From Streptomyces sp. NA04227 (GTDB lineage Bacteria; Actinomycetota; Actinomycetes; Streptomycetales; Streptomycetaceae), in the NCBI RefSeq assembly GCF_013364195.1, contig NZ_CP054918.1:2841001-2905000 (forward strand): 64,000 nucleotides of DNA, in the 5' to 3' direction. The notes under the pieces were generated by a model, which did not search any database, was not told the DNA's origin, and worked only from the letters and a program-made list of their open reading frames with translations. A program made the translations under genes and the position numbers. Below are positions 48,441-57,317 of the stretch, piece after piece (within the stretch, counting starts at the first letter, position 1; every line of letters starts with the position of its first letter).

Positions 48441-48629
48441 TCCGCCCCCGGACACCGCTCCCCCCGCATCCGTGACACCCCTGAGCGGTGGCACTCCTCA
48501 CCTCACCGCACCGTCACAGACTGCGCCCGGGCGGCCTCTTGTGTACTTCAACCGCGTTCGGCAGCAGACCACTTCATACGTGCGGCCGCGCGCGACGCCC
48601 GACGTCACACCCGAAGTGAGGACGCAGCC

Positions 48630-49115
48630 ATGAAGCCCCGTCTCGACCTGTTCGACACTCCGACCGCCGCGAAGGTCGCCAAGCGGTTCTACAACACCTC
48701 GTTGCCCCTGGAGCAGTCGCCGCTGCCCAAGACGCTGCGCGAGCTGGTGGCGCTGCGGGTGGGGCAGCTCACCGGGTGCGGCCTGTGCGTCGACATCCAC
48801 ACCAAGGAGGCGGCGGCCGCCGGGGAGAGCGCGCTGAGGCTCAACCTGGTCGCCACCTGGCGCCACACCACCGTGTTCAGCGAGGCCGAGCGAGCCGCCC
48901 TGGCACTCGCCGAGGAGGGCACCCTGCTCAGCAGCGCGGGAGGCGTGTCCGACGCGACCTGGGACGCGGCACGTGTCCACTTCGACGACGACCAACTCGG
49001 CGCGCTGGTCTGCCTGGTGGCGCTCATCAACGCGGCCACGCGGATGAACGTGATGGTGAACAACCCCGGAGGGTCGTACGAGCCGGGGATGTTCTCCGGG
49101 CTGTCGAACGAGTGA
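48630..49115 (+). CDS. AhpD-like carboxymuconolactone decarboxylase-family protein
   Basis: 161 residues from ATG (KPRLDLFDTPTAAKVAKRF). The AhpD-type redox motif is present: RELVALRVGQLTGCGLCVD with Cys-x-x-Cys, then IHTKEA with the relay His, and a later acidic E-R-A-A-L-A-L-A-E helix. Such proteins are peroxidases or reductases for peroxides. No partner (AhpC, sigma factor) adjoins. The frame is open upstream to 48435 but without coding character. A terminator hairpin follows. Confidence 0.9.
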   Translation: MKPRLDLFDTPTAAKVAKRFYNTSLPLEQSPLPKTLRELVALRVGQLTGCGLCVDIHTKEAAAAGESALRLNLVATWRHTTVFSEAERAALALAEEGTLLSSAGGVSDATWDAARVHFDDDQLGALVCLVALINAATRMNVMVNNPGGSYEPGMFSGLSNE

Positions 49116-49126
49116 CCGTAGGCGCG

Positions 49127-49152
49127 TTGGCCCCCGCGAGTGCGGGGGCCAA
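49127..49152. terminator. Terminator hairpin after the AhpD-like gene
   Basis: TTGGCCCCCGC and GCGGGGGCCAA form a perfect 11-bp stem around the loop GAGT, starting 11 bases past the stop. It also lies downstream of the convergent LuxR-type gene. Confidence 0.85.
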
Positions 49153-49231
49153 GGTGCCGTGCCGCAGCGGTCCGAGAAACGGCCGGGTGGGCGCCGCCCA
49201 CCCATACCGTCCAAATCCCGCTGCAAAAAGC

Positions 49232-49972
49232 CTAGTTGACGCTGTCCAGACGCGGCGGCAGAGACGAGGGCGGCACTGTCGGAGGGGACACCGTCGGCGG
49301 CGGCACGATCCGCGCCACGCGGTCCAGCAGACCCGTACGCGCCGCCAGTGCCGCCGCCTCCAGGCGGGAGCCGACGCCGAGTTTCATCAGGACGCGCTGG
49401 ACGTGGGTGCGGGCGGTCGAGGGGGCGATGCCCATGCCCGCGGCGATCAGCCGGGTGTCCTCGCCCTCGGCCACTCGTACCAGGACCTCGACCTCGCGGG
49501 AGGTCAGCATCGCGAGGAGACGGGTGGCCTCGTCGTCGGGGGCGGTGGCGGGGTTCAGCAGTTCACAGAAAGCTTCCTGCAGCAATCCGGGGGACACCGC
49601 GGACTCCCCCGCACGCGCTTTGAGCATCGCCCGTTCCACGCCCTCGATGCGCTCGTCGGAGCGTACGTAGCCGGAGGCGCCCGCGGCGAAGGCGGCGGCG
49701 ATGCCGCGCGGGGCGGGTACCGGACCGAGCACCACCACGGCGACCTGCGGCCGCTCGCGTTTGATCCGCGCCACGGGGTCGAACACCCCGGCCCGTTCGG
49801 GCTCCTGGGTGCCGAGCAGGCAGACCTCGGGAACCCTGGCGATCACCAACTCGGCCGCGCCCGCGGCCGGAGCCGCCGCGGCCAGCACCCGGTGCCCGCG
49901 CTGTTTCAGCGCGGAGGCCAGCGCCTCGGCGAGCAGCCGGTGGTCGTCGACCACCATCAGTCGCACCGTCAT
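49232..49972 (-). CDS. LuxR-type regulator with a degenerate (pseudo-)receiver domain
   Basis: 246 residues from ATG (TVRLMVVDDHRLL). The receiver keeps Asp9/Asp10, but the phospho-acceptor position is Gly54 (VCLLGTQE), the switch Thr/Ser is Gly (VVVLGP) and the conserved Lys is replaced (GYVRSDE). So it should not be phosphorylated in the usual way. The HTH is complete (LTSREVEVLVRVAEGEDTRLIAAGM, then APSTARTHVQRVLMKL). The C-terminal tail is Pro-rich (PPPTVSPPTVPPSS). No kinase gene adjoins. It resembles atypical response regulators that use a small-molecule ligand. Confidence 0.85.
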   Translation of the reverse strand: MTVRLMVVDDHRLLAEALASALKQRGHRVLAAAAPAAGAAELVIARVPEVCLLGTQEPERAGVFDPVARIKRERPQVAVVVLGPVPAPRGIAAAFAAGASGYVRSDERIEGVERAMLKARAGESAVSPGLLQEAFCELLNPATAPDDEATRLLAMLTSREVEVLVRVAEGEDTRLIAAGMGIAPSTARTHVQRVLMKLGVGSRLEAAALAARTGLLDRVARIVPPPTVSPPTVPPSSLPPRLDSVN

Positions 49973-50143
49973 CTCGTCCCCCCACAGTCCCACCGCGAGC
50001 CCTCGCCCCTGCCCCGGGCCCCGGCTCGCCGTGAGGGGAAGCTACACGCTTGGCGCCCCGGACGCGGGCCAACTGCCGATAATGCCCCGCGTCTTGGGGG
50101 GCGAGCGGCAACCGGCAGTCGTACGCGTCACGAGCGGCTGGAC

Positions 50144-51442
50144 TCAGCGGGCCTCCCGCCCGCCCTCCCCCAACAGCCGCCCAGGCACGGCCGGTTCGGG
50201 CAGAGCCCGGAACAACAGCCAGCTCAGTACCGGCATCACGATCAGCGGCGTCAGCGCGGTACGCAACGACGTGGCGTCCGCGAGGCCACCGATGAGGGGG
50301 CTGGCCAGGCCGCCGACGCTGACCGTGAGGCCGAGGGTGATGCCACCGGCCGTACCGACGCGGGTGGGCAAGTAGTCCTGGGCGAGGGTGACTTGGAGGG
50401 AGAAGGGGACGTACAGGCCGATGGAGGTCAGTGCCACGAAAACGTAGAGCGCCGGGCCGGGTACGAACACCGCTCCGGCGACCGCGGGGACGGTGAGCAG
50501 GTACGACGTGCTCACCACCGTGACCCGGTCCCAGCGGTGGGCCAGATTGCTGCCGAGGACCGTACCGACGGCGCCGCCGAGATAGAGCACGAACAGCGCG
50601 GCCGTCCCCGCCGCCGCGGAGCCGCCCGTCTGTTCCCGGGCGTGCAGGGCGAGGAAGGTGCTCAGCCCGACGAAGACGATCGACCGGCACACCACCGCCA
50701 GCGACAGCCGCACGAACGAGGCCCGGTCGTCTAGCACTTCGTCGTCCCGCCCTTCCGCGACACCCCCGTCGCCATCGGCACCAGCGGCGGGCTGCGCCTT
50801 CGTCAGCGCCCGCAGCACCGGCAGGGTCAGCACGCTGCCGACGAGCGCGGGCAGGATCAGCAGCGGCGAGAACCGCAGCCCACCGGTGGCGATCACGACG
50901 GTGACCAGGAGGGGAGCCAGCGCGAAGCCGATGTTGCCGCCCAGCGAGAACCACCCCATGGCGCGGTGGCTGCCCCTGCTGGCCACGCGTGCGACGCGCG
51001 CCGATTCCGGGTGGTACGCGGCGACTCCGATACCGGACAACGCCACGAACAGCAGGGTGATCGGGTAGGAGCCGCCGACTCCGCTCAGCGCCACGCCGAG
51101 TCCGCCGAGCACGGTACTCACCGGCAGCAGCCACGGGATCGGGTGCCGGTCGGTGAGCGCGCCGAAGAGGGGCTGCGCGACCGAGGACAGCAGGCTCGCG
51201 GCGAGCACGATGCCGGAGGCCGCGGCGTAGGTGTAGGCACGTTCGGCGACGAAGAACGGGACCAGGGCGGCCACGGCACCCTGGTAGACGTCCACGCAGG
51301 CATGCCCGGCCGAGAGCAGGAGGATCGGCTTGGTCGGCTTGTTCGGTTTGATCCGCTTGGCCGTCTCGATCGTGTCGGTCGGTTCGATCCGCATCGTTGA
51401 CTTGACCGTCTCGGTCGGCTTGGTCGGCTCGGTCCCTGGCAT
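50144..51442 (-). CDS. MFS transporter, fosmidomycin-resistance (Fsr) type
   Basis: 432 residues with 12 membrane segments. The opening LLLSAGHACVDVYQGAVAALVPFFV and AYHPESARVARVAS are typical of Fsr-like MFS exporters. FGALTDRHP is motif A-like. The N-terminal ~30 residues are Lys/Thr/Pro-rich (EPTKPTETVKS, then KRIKPNKPTKP), an odd cytoplasmic tail. ATG at 51442 was chosen; longer frames run into the AraC gene. It is divergent from the AraC regulator with only 54 bp between, so it is probably that regulator's target. Confidence 0.85.
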   Translation of the reverse strand: MPGTEPTKPTETVKSTMRIEPTDTIETAKRIKPNKPTKPILLLSAGHACVDVYQGAVAALVPFFVAERAYTYAAASGIVLAASLLSSVAQPLFGALTDRHPIPWLLPVSTVLGGLGVALSGVGGSYPITLLFVALSGIGVAAYHPESARVARVASRGSHRAMGWFSLGGNIGFALAPLLVTVVIATGGLRFSPLLILPALVGSVLTLPVLRALTKAQPAAGADGDGGVAEGRDDEVLDDRASFVRLSLAVVCRSIVFVGLSTFLALHAREQTGGSAAAGTAALFVLYLGGAVGTVLGSNLAHRWDRVTVVSTSYLLTVPAVAGAVFVPGPALYVFVALTSIGLYVPFSLQVTLAQDYLPTRVGTAGGITLGLTVSVGGLASPLIGGLADATSLRTALTPLIVMPVLSWLLFRALPEPAVPGRLLGEGGREAR

Positions 51443-51496
51443 GGCGCCATGGTCGCCGCGAGCCGCCCTGTCGCACTTCCGATAATCTGCCAACCA

Positions 51497-52276
51497 ATGA
51501 GGGAAATCCGCCATGAGCCGGTGGCACCCACCGACGTCCGCCTGCTGGCGCCGGGCGCGGCCATCGACGCCCATCGGCACGACGACCACCAGATCGTCTA
51601 CGCGAGCCGGGGCGTGCTCGCCGTCACCACCGGCGCGGGCTCCTGGACGGCCCCGGCCACCCGCGCGATCTGGGTACCGGCGGGCACCGTGCACTCCCAT
51701 CGCGCGCACGGCGCACTCGAACTGCATCTGATCGGCCTGTCCGCGGACACCAACCCGCTCGGCCTGGACAAGCCCGCCGTACTGACCGTGGGCCCGCTAC
51801 TGCGCGAGCTGATCCTCGCCTGCACCCGCGCCCCGGCGGACGACAGCCCGGAACAACAGCGCCTGCGCTCCGTCCTGTGCGACCAGCTACGGGTCTCGCC
51901 CCAGCAGCCACTGCACGTACCGACGCCGACCGCGCCCCTGCTCAAGGCGGTCTGCGAGATCCTGTACGCCGACCCGGCCGACAGCCGCACCCTGACGGCC
52001 CTGGGCAGACAGGTCGGCGCCAGCGACCGCACGCTGTCCCGGCTGTTCCGGGCCGACCTCGGCATGACGTTCCCGCAGTGGCGCACTCAACTGCGGCTCT
52101 CCCACGCCCTGGTGCTGCTCGCCGAGGACACACCGGTGACGGTCGTGGCGCACCGGTGCGGCTGGTCCTCGGCGAGCGCGTTCATCGACGTCTTCCGCCG
52201 CACCTTCGGGCACACGCCGGGCCGCGCGGCGGACGCGGCACGGACTGACGGGCCACCCGGCCCACCGGCAGGCTGA
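51497..52276 (+). CDS. AraC-family regulator divergent from the MFS exporter
   Basis: 259 residues. An N-terminal cupin-like sensor domain (DAHRHDDHQIVYASRGVLAVTT, with His residues) is followed by two C-terminal HTHs (LGRQVGASDRTLSRLFRADLGMTFPQWRTQLRL and VAHRCGWSSASAFIDVFRRTFGHTPG). ATG 51497 lacks a good ribosome-binding site, so the transcript may be leaderless. An ATG at 51449 would overlap the promoter region. This subtype commonly controls an adjacent divergent MFS exporter. Confidence 0.88.
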   Translation: MREIRHEPVAPTDVRLLAPGAAIDAHRHDDHQIVYASRGVLAVTTGAGSWTAPATRAIWVPAGTVHSHRAHGALELHLIGLSADTNPLGLDKPAVLTVGPLLRELILACTRAPADDSPEQQRLRSVLCDQLRVSPQQPLHVPTPTAPLLKAVCEILYADPADSRTLTALGRQVGASDRTLSRLFRADLGMTFPQWRTQLRLSHALVLLAEDTPVTVVAHRCGWSSASAFIDVFRRTFGHTPGRAADAARTDGPPGPPAG

Positions 52277-52328
52277 TCCAGGAGATCCGCGAGATCCGCG
52301 AGAAGCGTGTCGAGGGCGCCCCGCCGCT

Positions 52329-53084
52329 TTACTCGCCCTCGCCCAAATCCGTGCCCAATTCCGTACCCATGTCCGAATCCAGCCCGTTCACAAGGCGGTT
52401 GAGGAACCGCGTGAACGTGGCCTCGGGAGTGACCGCGCGGCCGGGTGCCGCGAGGGCCTCGGCGAGTTCCGGGTGCCGCCCGTCCGCGGCGACCGCGGCG
52501 AGGTAACGGGCCTGCGCCGCGGCCCGGGCCGGGGACTCGGCGACCGCCGCCTGGGTGACCTCGTGGGCGACGTGCCCCGCGACGAAGGCGGTGAGCTGCG
52601 CGAAGATCTCCAGTTTCGCCGCGCCGTCCAGGCCGGTGGGACGCAGCGCGGCCAGCGCGCGCTCCAGGAAGGCCAGGGTGTTCGGGCCCGGCGTGCGGCG
52701 GGTGGCCAGGGCGGCGGGCAGCCAGGGGTGGCGGAGCATATGGGCGCGTTGCAGGCGGCCGATGGTCTTCAGGTCGGCGCGCCAGTCACCGGTCGCCGCG
52801 TCGGCGGTCGGCAGTTCGCCGCTGACGTGGTCGACCATCAGCTCCAGGAGCGTCTCCTTGTCGGGGGCGTAGCTGTACAACGACATGACACCGGCGCCGA
52901 CTTCGGCCGCGACCCGGCGCATGGTGACCGCGTCGAGCCCCTCCGCGTCGGCCACCGCGACGGCCGCCGTGATGATCGCCTCACGGGTATAGGCGGGCCT
53001 ACGGCCCTGGCGCTGCTCGGCGGATGCCAGCCACAACCGCTGCGGGTCGACACCCGCGCCGCCGGACCCTGCGTCACGGGGCAT
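52329..53084 (-). CDS. TetR-family regulator (TetR_C tetracycline-type)
   Basis: 251 residues from ATG, with AAGGAG 9 bases upstream. The HTH is TREAIITAAVAVADAEGLDA, then VTMRRVAAEVGAGVMSLYSYAPDKETLLELMVD. This TetR-type arrangement, with a ~30-residue head before the HTH (ASAEQRQGRRPAY), is typical of the TetR_C_1 group. It ends with an acidic tail. It is divergent from the CocE-type hydrolase over 224 bp with a palindrome just before the hydrolase start, so it probably represses that gene. Confidence 0.88.
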   Translation of the reverse strand: MPRDAGSGGAGVDPQRLWLASAEQRQGRRPAYTREAIITAAVAVADAEGLDAVTMRRVAAEVGAGVMSLYSYAPDKETLLELMVDHVSGELPTADAATGDWRADLKTIGRLQRAHMLRHPWLPAALATRRTPGPNTLAFLERALAALRPTGLDGAAKLEIFAQLTAFVAGHVAHEVTQAAVAESPARAAAQARYLAAVAADGRHPELAEALAAPGRAVTPEATFTRFLNRLVNGLDSDMGTELGTDLGEGE

Positions 53085-53276
53085 GTCCCGACTCCTTCCC
53101 TCTTCCACGTCGCTTCCGGATTCACTTCCTCGTCGCTTCCGGAATCGCTGCCACGTCGCCTCCGGAGTCGCCTCCGCATCACTCCCGGATCGCTCCCGGA
53201 CAGCCCCCGGATCGCTCTCGCATCACTCCCGGATCGCGGCCGCCCCGGCGGCTGCCATCCAAGCATGCTCTATTCT

Positions 53277-53289
53277 CGTACAACGTACG
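53277..53289. promoter_or_regulatory. Palindrome before the CocE-type hydrolase (TetR operator candidate)
   Basis: CGTAC-AAC-GTACG is a perfect inverted repeat 20 bases upstream of the hydrolase ATG and directly after TATTCT (53271-53276), a likely -10. A repressor bound here would cover the transcription start. The region to its left (53110-53240) is a run of CCGGA-TCGC-like degenerate repeats. Confidence 0.5.
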
Positions 53290-53308
53290 GAAAAGAAGGA
53301 GGGGACCG

Positions 53309-55036
53309 ATGACATCCCGCACGCACGGCCTCGCGCCCAGCTCGGCCTGGACACCGACCCCCGGGAAGCCGCCGCTCAGCTCCCGTCTGCTGAGGGCGAC
53401 TTGGCGCGGGCTCCCGGCGAAGCAGTACGAGGCCGGGCTCGAACCGGGTCTGGTGGTACCGGCCGCAGACGGCAGTCCGCTGGTCACCGACCACTACTTC
53501 CCGCGCGCCGAGGGCGAGTTCCCGGCCCTCCTGGTGCGTTCGCCGTACGGCAGGGGTCTGCCCTGGTCGCCGATGTACGGCATGCTCTTCGCCGAGCAGG
53601 GATTCCATGTGGTCGTGCAGAGCTGTCGCGGCACCGGCGGCTCGGGCGGCGCGTTCGACCTGTGGCGCAACGAGACACCCGACGCCCGTGCCACCGTCTC
53701 CTGGCTGCGTGAACAGCCCTGGTTCAAGGGGACGTTGGGCACGATCGGCCCCAGCTACCTCGGCTACACCCAGTGGGCCCTCGCCGTGGATCCGCCGCCG
53801 GAGCTGAAGGCGATGGTGGTACAGGTCGGCCTGCACGACCCCTACGCCCTCTTCTATGCCGACGGCGTGCTCCGCCTGGAGAACGCCCTCGCCGTCGGCG
53901 CCGGGCTCACTCACCAGCACCGCGGCACCGGACCGTTCCTGCGCGCGACCCTGCGCCTGCACCGGCGGCTGCGCTCGCTCACCACCGCGCTGCCGCTGCG
54001 CCCGGCGTACGTGTCCGCGCGCGGCGGTGAAATCCCCTGGGTGGACGAGGTGTTGGCGCATCCGGACGCCGAGGACCCGTACTGGAGGGGCGCCTCGCTG
54101 GGCGAGGTTGCCGAGCGGCTGAGTGTGCCGACCGCGCTGATCACCGGCCGGTACGACGTGCTGGTGGACCAGACCTTCGAGCAGTACGCGCGACTGCGGC
54201 GGGCGGGCTGCGAGACCTCGTTGCTCGCCGGTCCCTGGACCCACACCTCCGCGTTGCAGCAGGGGTGGCCCGAGGTCTTCGCCGAGAGCCTCGCCTGGCT
54301 GCGCGCCCATCTGTGCGGCGACCGCGCGGAGTTGCGCGAGAAGCGGGTCCGGGTGCACGTCGGCGGCGCGGACACCTGGCGCGACCTCGACGACTGGCCG
54401 TCCGGCCCGGCCGTCGCCACGCCCTGGTACCCGACGGCCGAGGGGCACCTCACCCCCGAGGCGCCCACCGGTTCCGTGCCACTCGCCTCGGTGCGCTACG
54501 ACCCGGCCGACCCCACCCCGTCCGTGGGCGGCCCGCTGCTCTCGCGCACCGCGGGCCCGCGCGACAACGCCGCCCTGGAGGCCCGGGACGACGTACTGAC
54601 CTTCACCGGGCCCCAACTCACCGAACCGGTCGACGTGTTGGGCACGGTCACCGCCGAACTGAGCATCGCCACCGACACCGGCTGCCCCACGGAGGTCTTC
54701 GCCCGGCTGTGCGACGTGGACGAGAAGGGCCGCTCGGGCAACGTCTGCGACGGCCTCGGCCGACTACCCAGCGCAGAACCGGCCGCAGAACCGGCCGCCG
54801 ACCCCGCCCGGATCACCGTTTCGATGAGCCCGACCGCCCACCGCTTCGCGGCCGGTCACCGCATCCGCTGGCAGATCAGCGCCGGCGCCCACCCGCGCTT
54901 CGTCCGCAACCCCGGCACCGGCGAGCACCCCTTGGACGCCACCGCCCTCGCACCCATACGCCTGACTCTGCACGCGGACTCGGCGCTACTGCTGCCCGAC
55001 GGCCGCGAGTTGGACCTCGCGGCCGAAGACGGCTGA
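53309..55036 (+). CDS. CocE/NonD-family (X-Pro dipeptidyl-peptidase S15) hydrolase
   Basis: 575 residues. ATG is set by AAGAAGGAGGGG. The N-terminal alpha/beta-hydrolase has PALLVRSPYGRG, QSCRGTGGSGG, the nucleophile motif GPSYLGYTQ (Ser), the acid in ITGRYDVLVD and the His in GPWTHTS. The C-terminal ~220 residues are the jelly-roll PepX_C domain (FTGPQLTEPVDVLGTVTAELSI...). There is no signal peptide. It cleaves esters, amides or peptides of small substrates; which is unknown. It is probably controlled by the divergent TetR protein. It ends before a strong terminator. Confidence 0.9.
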   Translation: MTSRTHGLAPSSAWTPTPGKPPLSSRLLRATWRGLPAKQYEAGLEPGLVVPAADGSPLVTDHYFPRAEGEFPALLVRSPYGRGLPWSPMYGMLFAEQGFHVVVQSCRGTGGSGGAFDLWRNETPDARATVSWLREQPWFKGTLGTIGPSYLGYTQWALAVDPPPELKAMVVQVGLHDPYALFYADGVLRLENALAVGAGLTHQHRGTGPFLRATLRLHRRLRSLTTALPLRPAYVSARGGEIPWVDEVLAHPDAEDPYWRGASLGEVAERLSVPTALITGRYDVLVDQTFEQYARLRRAGCETSLLAGPWTHTSALQQGWPEVFAESLAWLRAHLCGDRAELREKRVRVHVGGADTWRDLDDWPSGPAVATPWYPTAEGHLTPEAPTGSVPLASVRYDPADPTPSVGGPLLSRTAGPRDNAALEARDDVLTFTGPQLTEPVDVLGTVTAELSIATDTGCPTEVFARLCDVDEKGRSGNVCDGLGRLPSAEPAAEPAADPARITVSMSPTAHRFAAGHRIRWQISAGAHPRFVRNPGTGEHPLDATALAPIRLTLHADSALLLPDGRELDLAAEDG

Positions 55037-55125
55037 ACGGGCCCCGAACCGAAACGACGGCGAACCGAACAGGCGGCGGAACGCACAGACGGCGAACCGA
55101 ACAGACGGCGCCTCGTACACGTCAA

Positions 55126-55162
55126 AGGGCCCCGTACCGCAACTCCTGCGGTACGGGGCCCT
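55126..55162. terminator. Bidirectional terminator, 16-bp perfect stem
   Basis: AGGGCCCCGTACCGCA pairs base for base with TGCGGTACGGGGCCCT around a 5-base loop (ACTCC), followed by CTTGG. It serves the convergent CocE-type and PQQ-propeller genes. Just before it a 17-mer (GACGGCGAACCGAACAG) is repeated at 55056-55072 and 55088-55104. Confidence 0.9.
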
Positions 55163-55219
55163 CTTGGCGCTTCAGGTATCTTCAACTCTCAGACCGGGCC
55201 GGGTACTTGCACCCCGGGA

Positions 55220-57184
55220 TCAGTCCTTGCGGGCGAAGCCCATCGCCGAGTAGTTGAAGTCGTCCCCGGAGCTCGGCTTGCTGATGAGCTCCTCGCCGAT
55301 GAACAAGTGGCCGTTGCCGTAGAGCAGTTCGGAGCGCTCGGGCAGCATGCTGTTCAGGGCGCGGACCACCGTCTGGTCGGACGGCGTCTCCAGGAGCTTG
55401 GTCATCTTCAGCGTCTTGCTGTCGATGGTGACGACCTGGGCGCCCTTGTCGTACGGACCGTCCTTGTAGGCGAGGATGTTGGTGCCGTCCATGCGGATCG
55501 GGAACATCTTGTAGCCGTTGCCCGCGTTCACACGGTCCCGGGTCGGCTTGCCGTTGGCCAGCGAGAAGGACACGATCTCGTTGGTCCGCTCGTAGGACTC
55601 GCCGCTGCCCTCGTGCTCGGCGGTCGGCAGGTAGAGGCGGTCGTTGCCGACGGCGAGGCCGGAGCAGCTGTTGACCTTGGTGGCGTCGCAGTCGTGCGTG
55701 TACATGTCCGCCTCAAGGGTGAACTTGTAGCGCAGCGTGCCCTGTTGGGACAGCGAGAAGACGTTGGAGATGCCTCCGGCACCGGAGGCCTCCTCGCCGG
55801 TCTCGGCGCCGACCACGACCGGGTTGGTGGAGACGATCTTCGGCCACTCGGAGCCCGCGGGGAGCGGGTACTTCCAGACCGGGTTGCCGTCCTTCGGGTT
55901 GAGACCCTGCACCTCGAAGGTGGCGTCGTCCAGGCTGCCGCACTTGTAGATGGCGATCAGCTGGTCGCCGCCCGCGTAACCGGCGTCCTCACAGGCGGCG
56001 CCGACCTTGGGCTTCCACAGGACGTCGCCCTTCTTGATGTCGAAGGCCGCGCCGCCGTCGGTGCCGCCACCGGCCGCCACGGTGTCGCCGGAGATCGCCA
56101 CCTCCTCGAAGGCCAGGACCTGGTCGGAGACCTCGACGTGCTGCGTCCACTTCTTCTGGCCGCTGTTCAGGTCGAACGCCGTGACCTCGGTGCACTGCTG
56201 GTAGTCGTCCTTGCTCTTCGGCTTGGCCGGAGCGTGCAGGACGACCGCGATGCCGCTCTTGCTGATCTCCTTGGAACCGCCACAGGCCTCACCGGCGAGC
56301 GGCAGCGTCCAGGTCTTGGTACCGGAGTTCAGGTCGTAGCCGATGACCTCGGCCCAGCCCGACTTCGCGTAGATCTTGTCGTTCATCCAGGAGCCGATGA
56401 CCTTGCGGACATCGTCCTTGGGCACGTCCGGCTGCGGGACCTGGAGCAGGACCTTGGCGCTGGGGTCGGAGGGGATCTTCTCCAGACCGCCGCCCGACTC
56501 CTTCTCGCCGCCCTCGCCGCCTTCGCCACCCTTGCCGCCGGAGGAGGACGAGGACTCGTCCTTCTTGTCACCGTCGGAGGAGGCGTACCAGACACCGCCG
56601 CCGACGATCAGCGCGATCGCGGCCACGGCCGCCGTGATGATCCAGACGGTCGGGCTGACCTTCTTGCCGCCACCGCCGGGCCCGCCCGGCTGCGGCACCA
56701 TCGTCACCGGCTGCTGGCTGTACGGCGCGTACGCACCCGGCTGACCCGGCTGGCCCGGCTGACCGGGCTGGCCCGGGTAGCCGTAGCCCGGCTGACCAGG
56801 CTGCCCCGGCGCGACGCCCTGGGGCGTGCCCGGCGGCGGGGGCGGAGGCGGCGTCTGCTGCTGGCCCGGCTGGCCCGGGTAGCCGTACGCAGCCTGACCG
56901 GCGATCATCGTCGGCTGCTGCGCGAGGTCGGCGGGCTGCTGCGGCGGCGTGCCCGGCGCGACGGCGGGCTGTGCCGGGGCGGTCGGGGCCTGGGCCGGGG
57001 GCGGCGGGGTCGCGGGAGCGCCGGCCGGCGGCGGAGGGGTGCCGGGGGCCTGGGGCTGCTGCGGGTACCCGTAACCGGGCTCGGGCTGCTTGTCGAAGCT
57101 GTGGCCCTGCGGGGGCTGGTCCTGCGGGGCGCCGAAACCGCCCGGTGGCGGCGGCTGGTTCGGAGGCTGGGGCGGCTGGGTCAT
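55220..57184 (-). CDS. Membrane-anchored PQQ-like beta-propeller protein (copy 1)
   Basis: 654 residues from ATG (TQPPQPPNQ), AGAGG upstream. Residues 1-175 are cytoplasmic, Pro/Gln/Gly/Tyr-rich repeats ([12 protein letters not shown]). One membrane helix spans ~179-201 ([21 protein letters not shown]). Then come an acidic Ser/Gly-rich stalk and an external domain with PQQ-type blades ([40 protein letters not shown]). It lacks enzyme motifs and most likely acts as a scaffold or surface-exposed sensor. The head holds PTMIA and VTMVP, short motifs also seen in the deaminase fusion. It follows a paralogue by 133 bp. Confidence 0.85.
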   Translation of the reverse strand: MTQPPQPPNQPPPPGGFGAPQDQPPQGHSFDKQPEPGYGYPQQPQAPGTPPPPAGAPATPPPPAQAPTAPAQPAVAPGTPPQQPADLAQQPTMIAGQAAYGYPGQPGQQQTPPPPPPPGTPQGVAPGQPGQPGYGYPGQPGQPGQPGQPGAYAPYSQQPVTMVPQPGGPGGGGKKVSPTVWIITAAVAAIALIVGGGVWYASSDGDKKDESSSSSGGKGGEGGEGGEKESGGGLEKIPSDPSAKVLLQVPQPDVPKDDVRKVIGSWMNDKIYAKSGWAEVIGYDLNSGTKTWTLPLAGEACGGSKEISKSGIAVVLHAPAKPKSKDDYQQCTEVTAFDLNSGQKKWTQHVEVSDQVLAFEEVAISGDTVAAGGGTDGGAAFDIKKGDVLWKPKVGAACEDAGYAGGDQLIAIYKCGSLDDATFEVQGLNPKDGNPVWKYPLPAGSEWPKIVSTNPVVVGAETGEEASGAGGISNVFSLSQQGTLRYKFTLEADMYTHDCDATKVNSCSGLAVGNDRLYLPTAEHEGSGESYERTNEIVSFSLANGKPTRDRVNAGNGYKMFPIRMDGTNILAYKDGPYDKGAQVVTIDSKTLKMTKLLETPSDQTVVRALNSMLPERSELLYGNGHLFIGEELISKPSSGDDFNYSAMGFARKD

Positions 57185-57317
57185 GGTGAGTACCTCTGGA
57201 GCGAATGGTGGTGGGGACGCTCGAGCGGCGGCCGGGCGGCCGGAACCCCGTCGGGTTCCCGGCCGCCCGTTGACTTCCGTCAACTGCCGTGGGCTGCGGG
57301 CGAGTTGTCCGGACTGT

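Noticed and set aside
49232..51442. Two-component operon formed by the pseudo-receiver regulator and the MFS gene
   Set aside because: Both are on the minus strand, but 171 bp separate them, the MFS gene has its own AraC neighbour, and no kinase is present.
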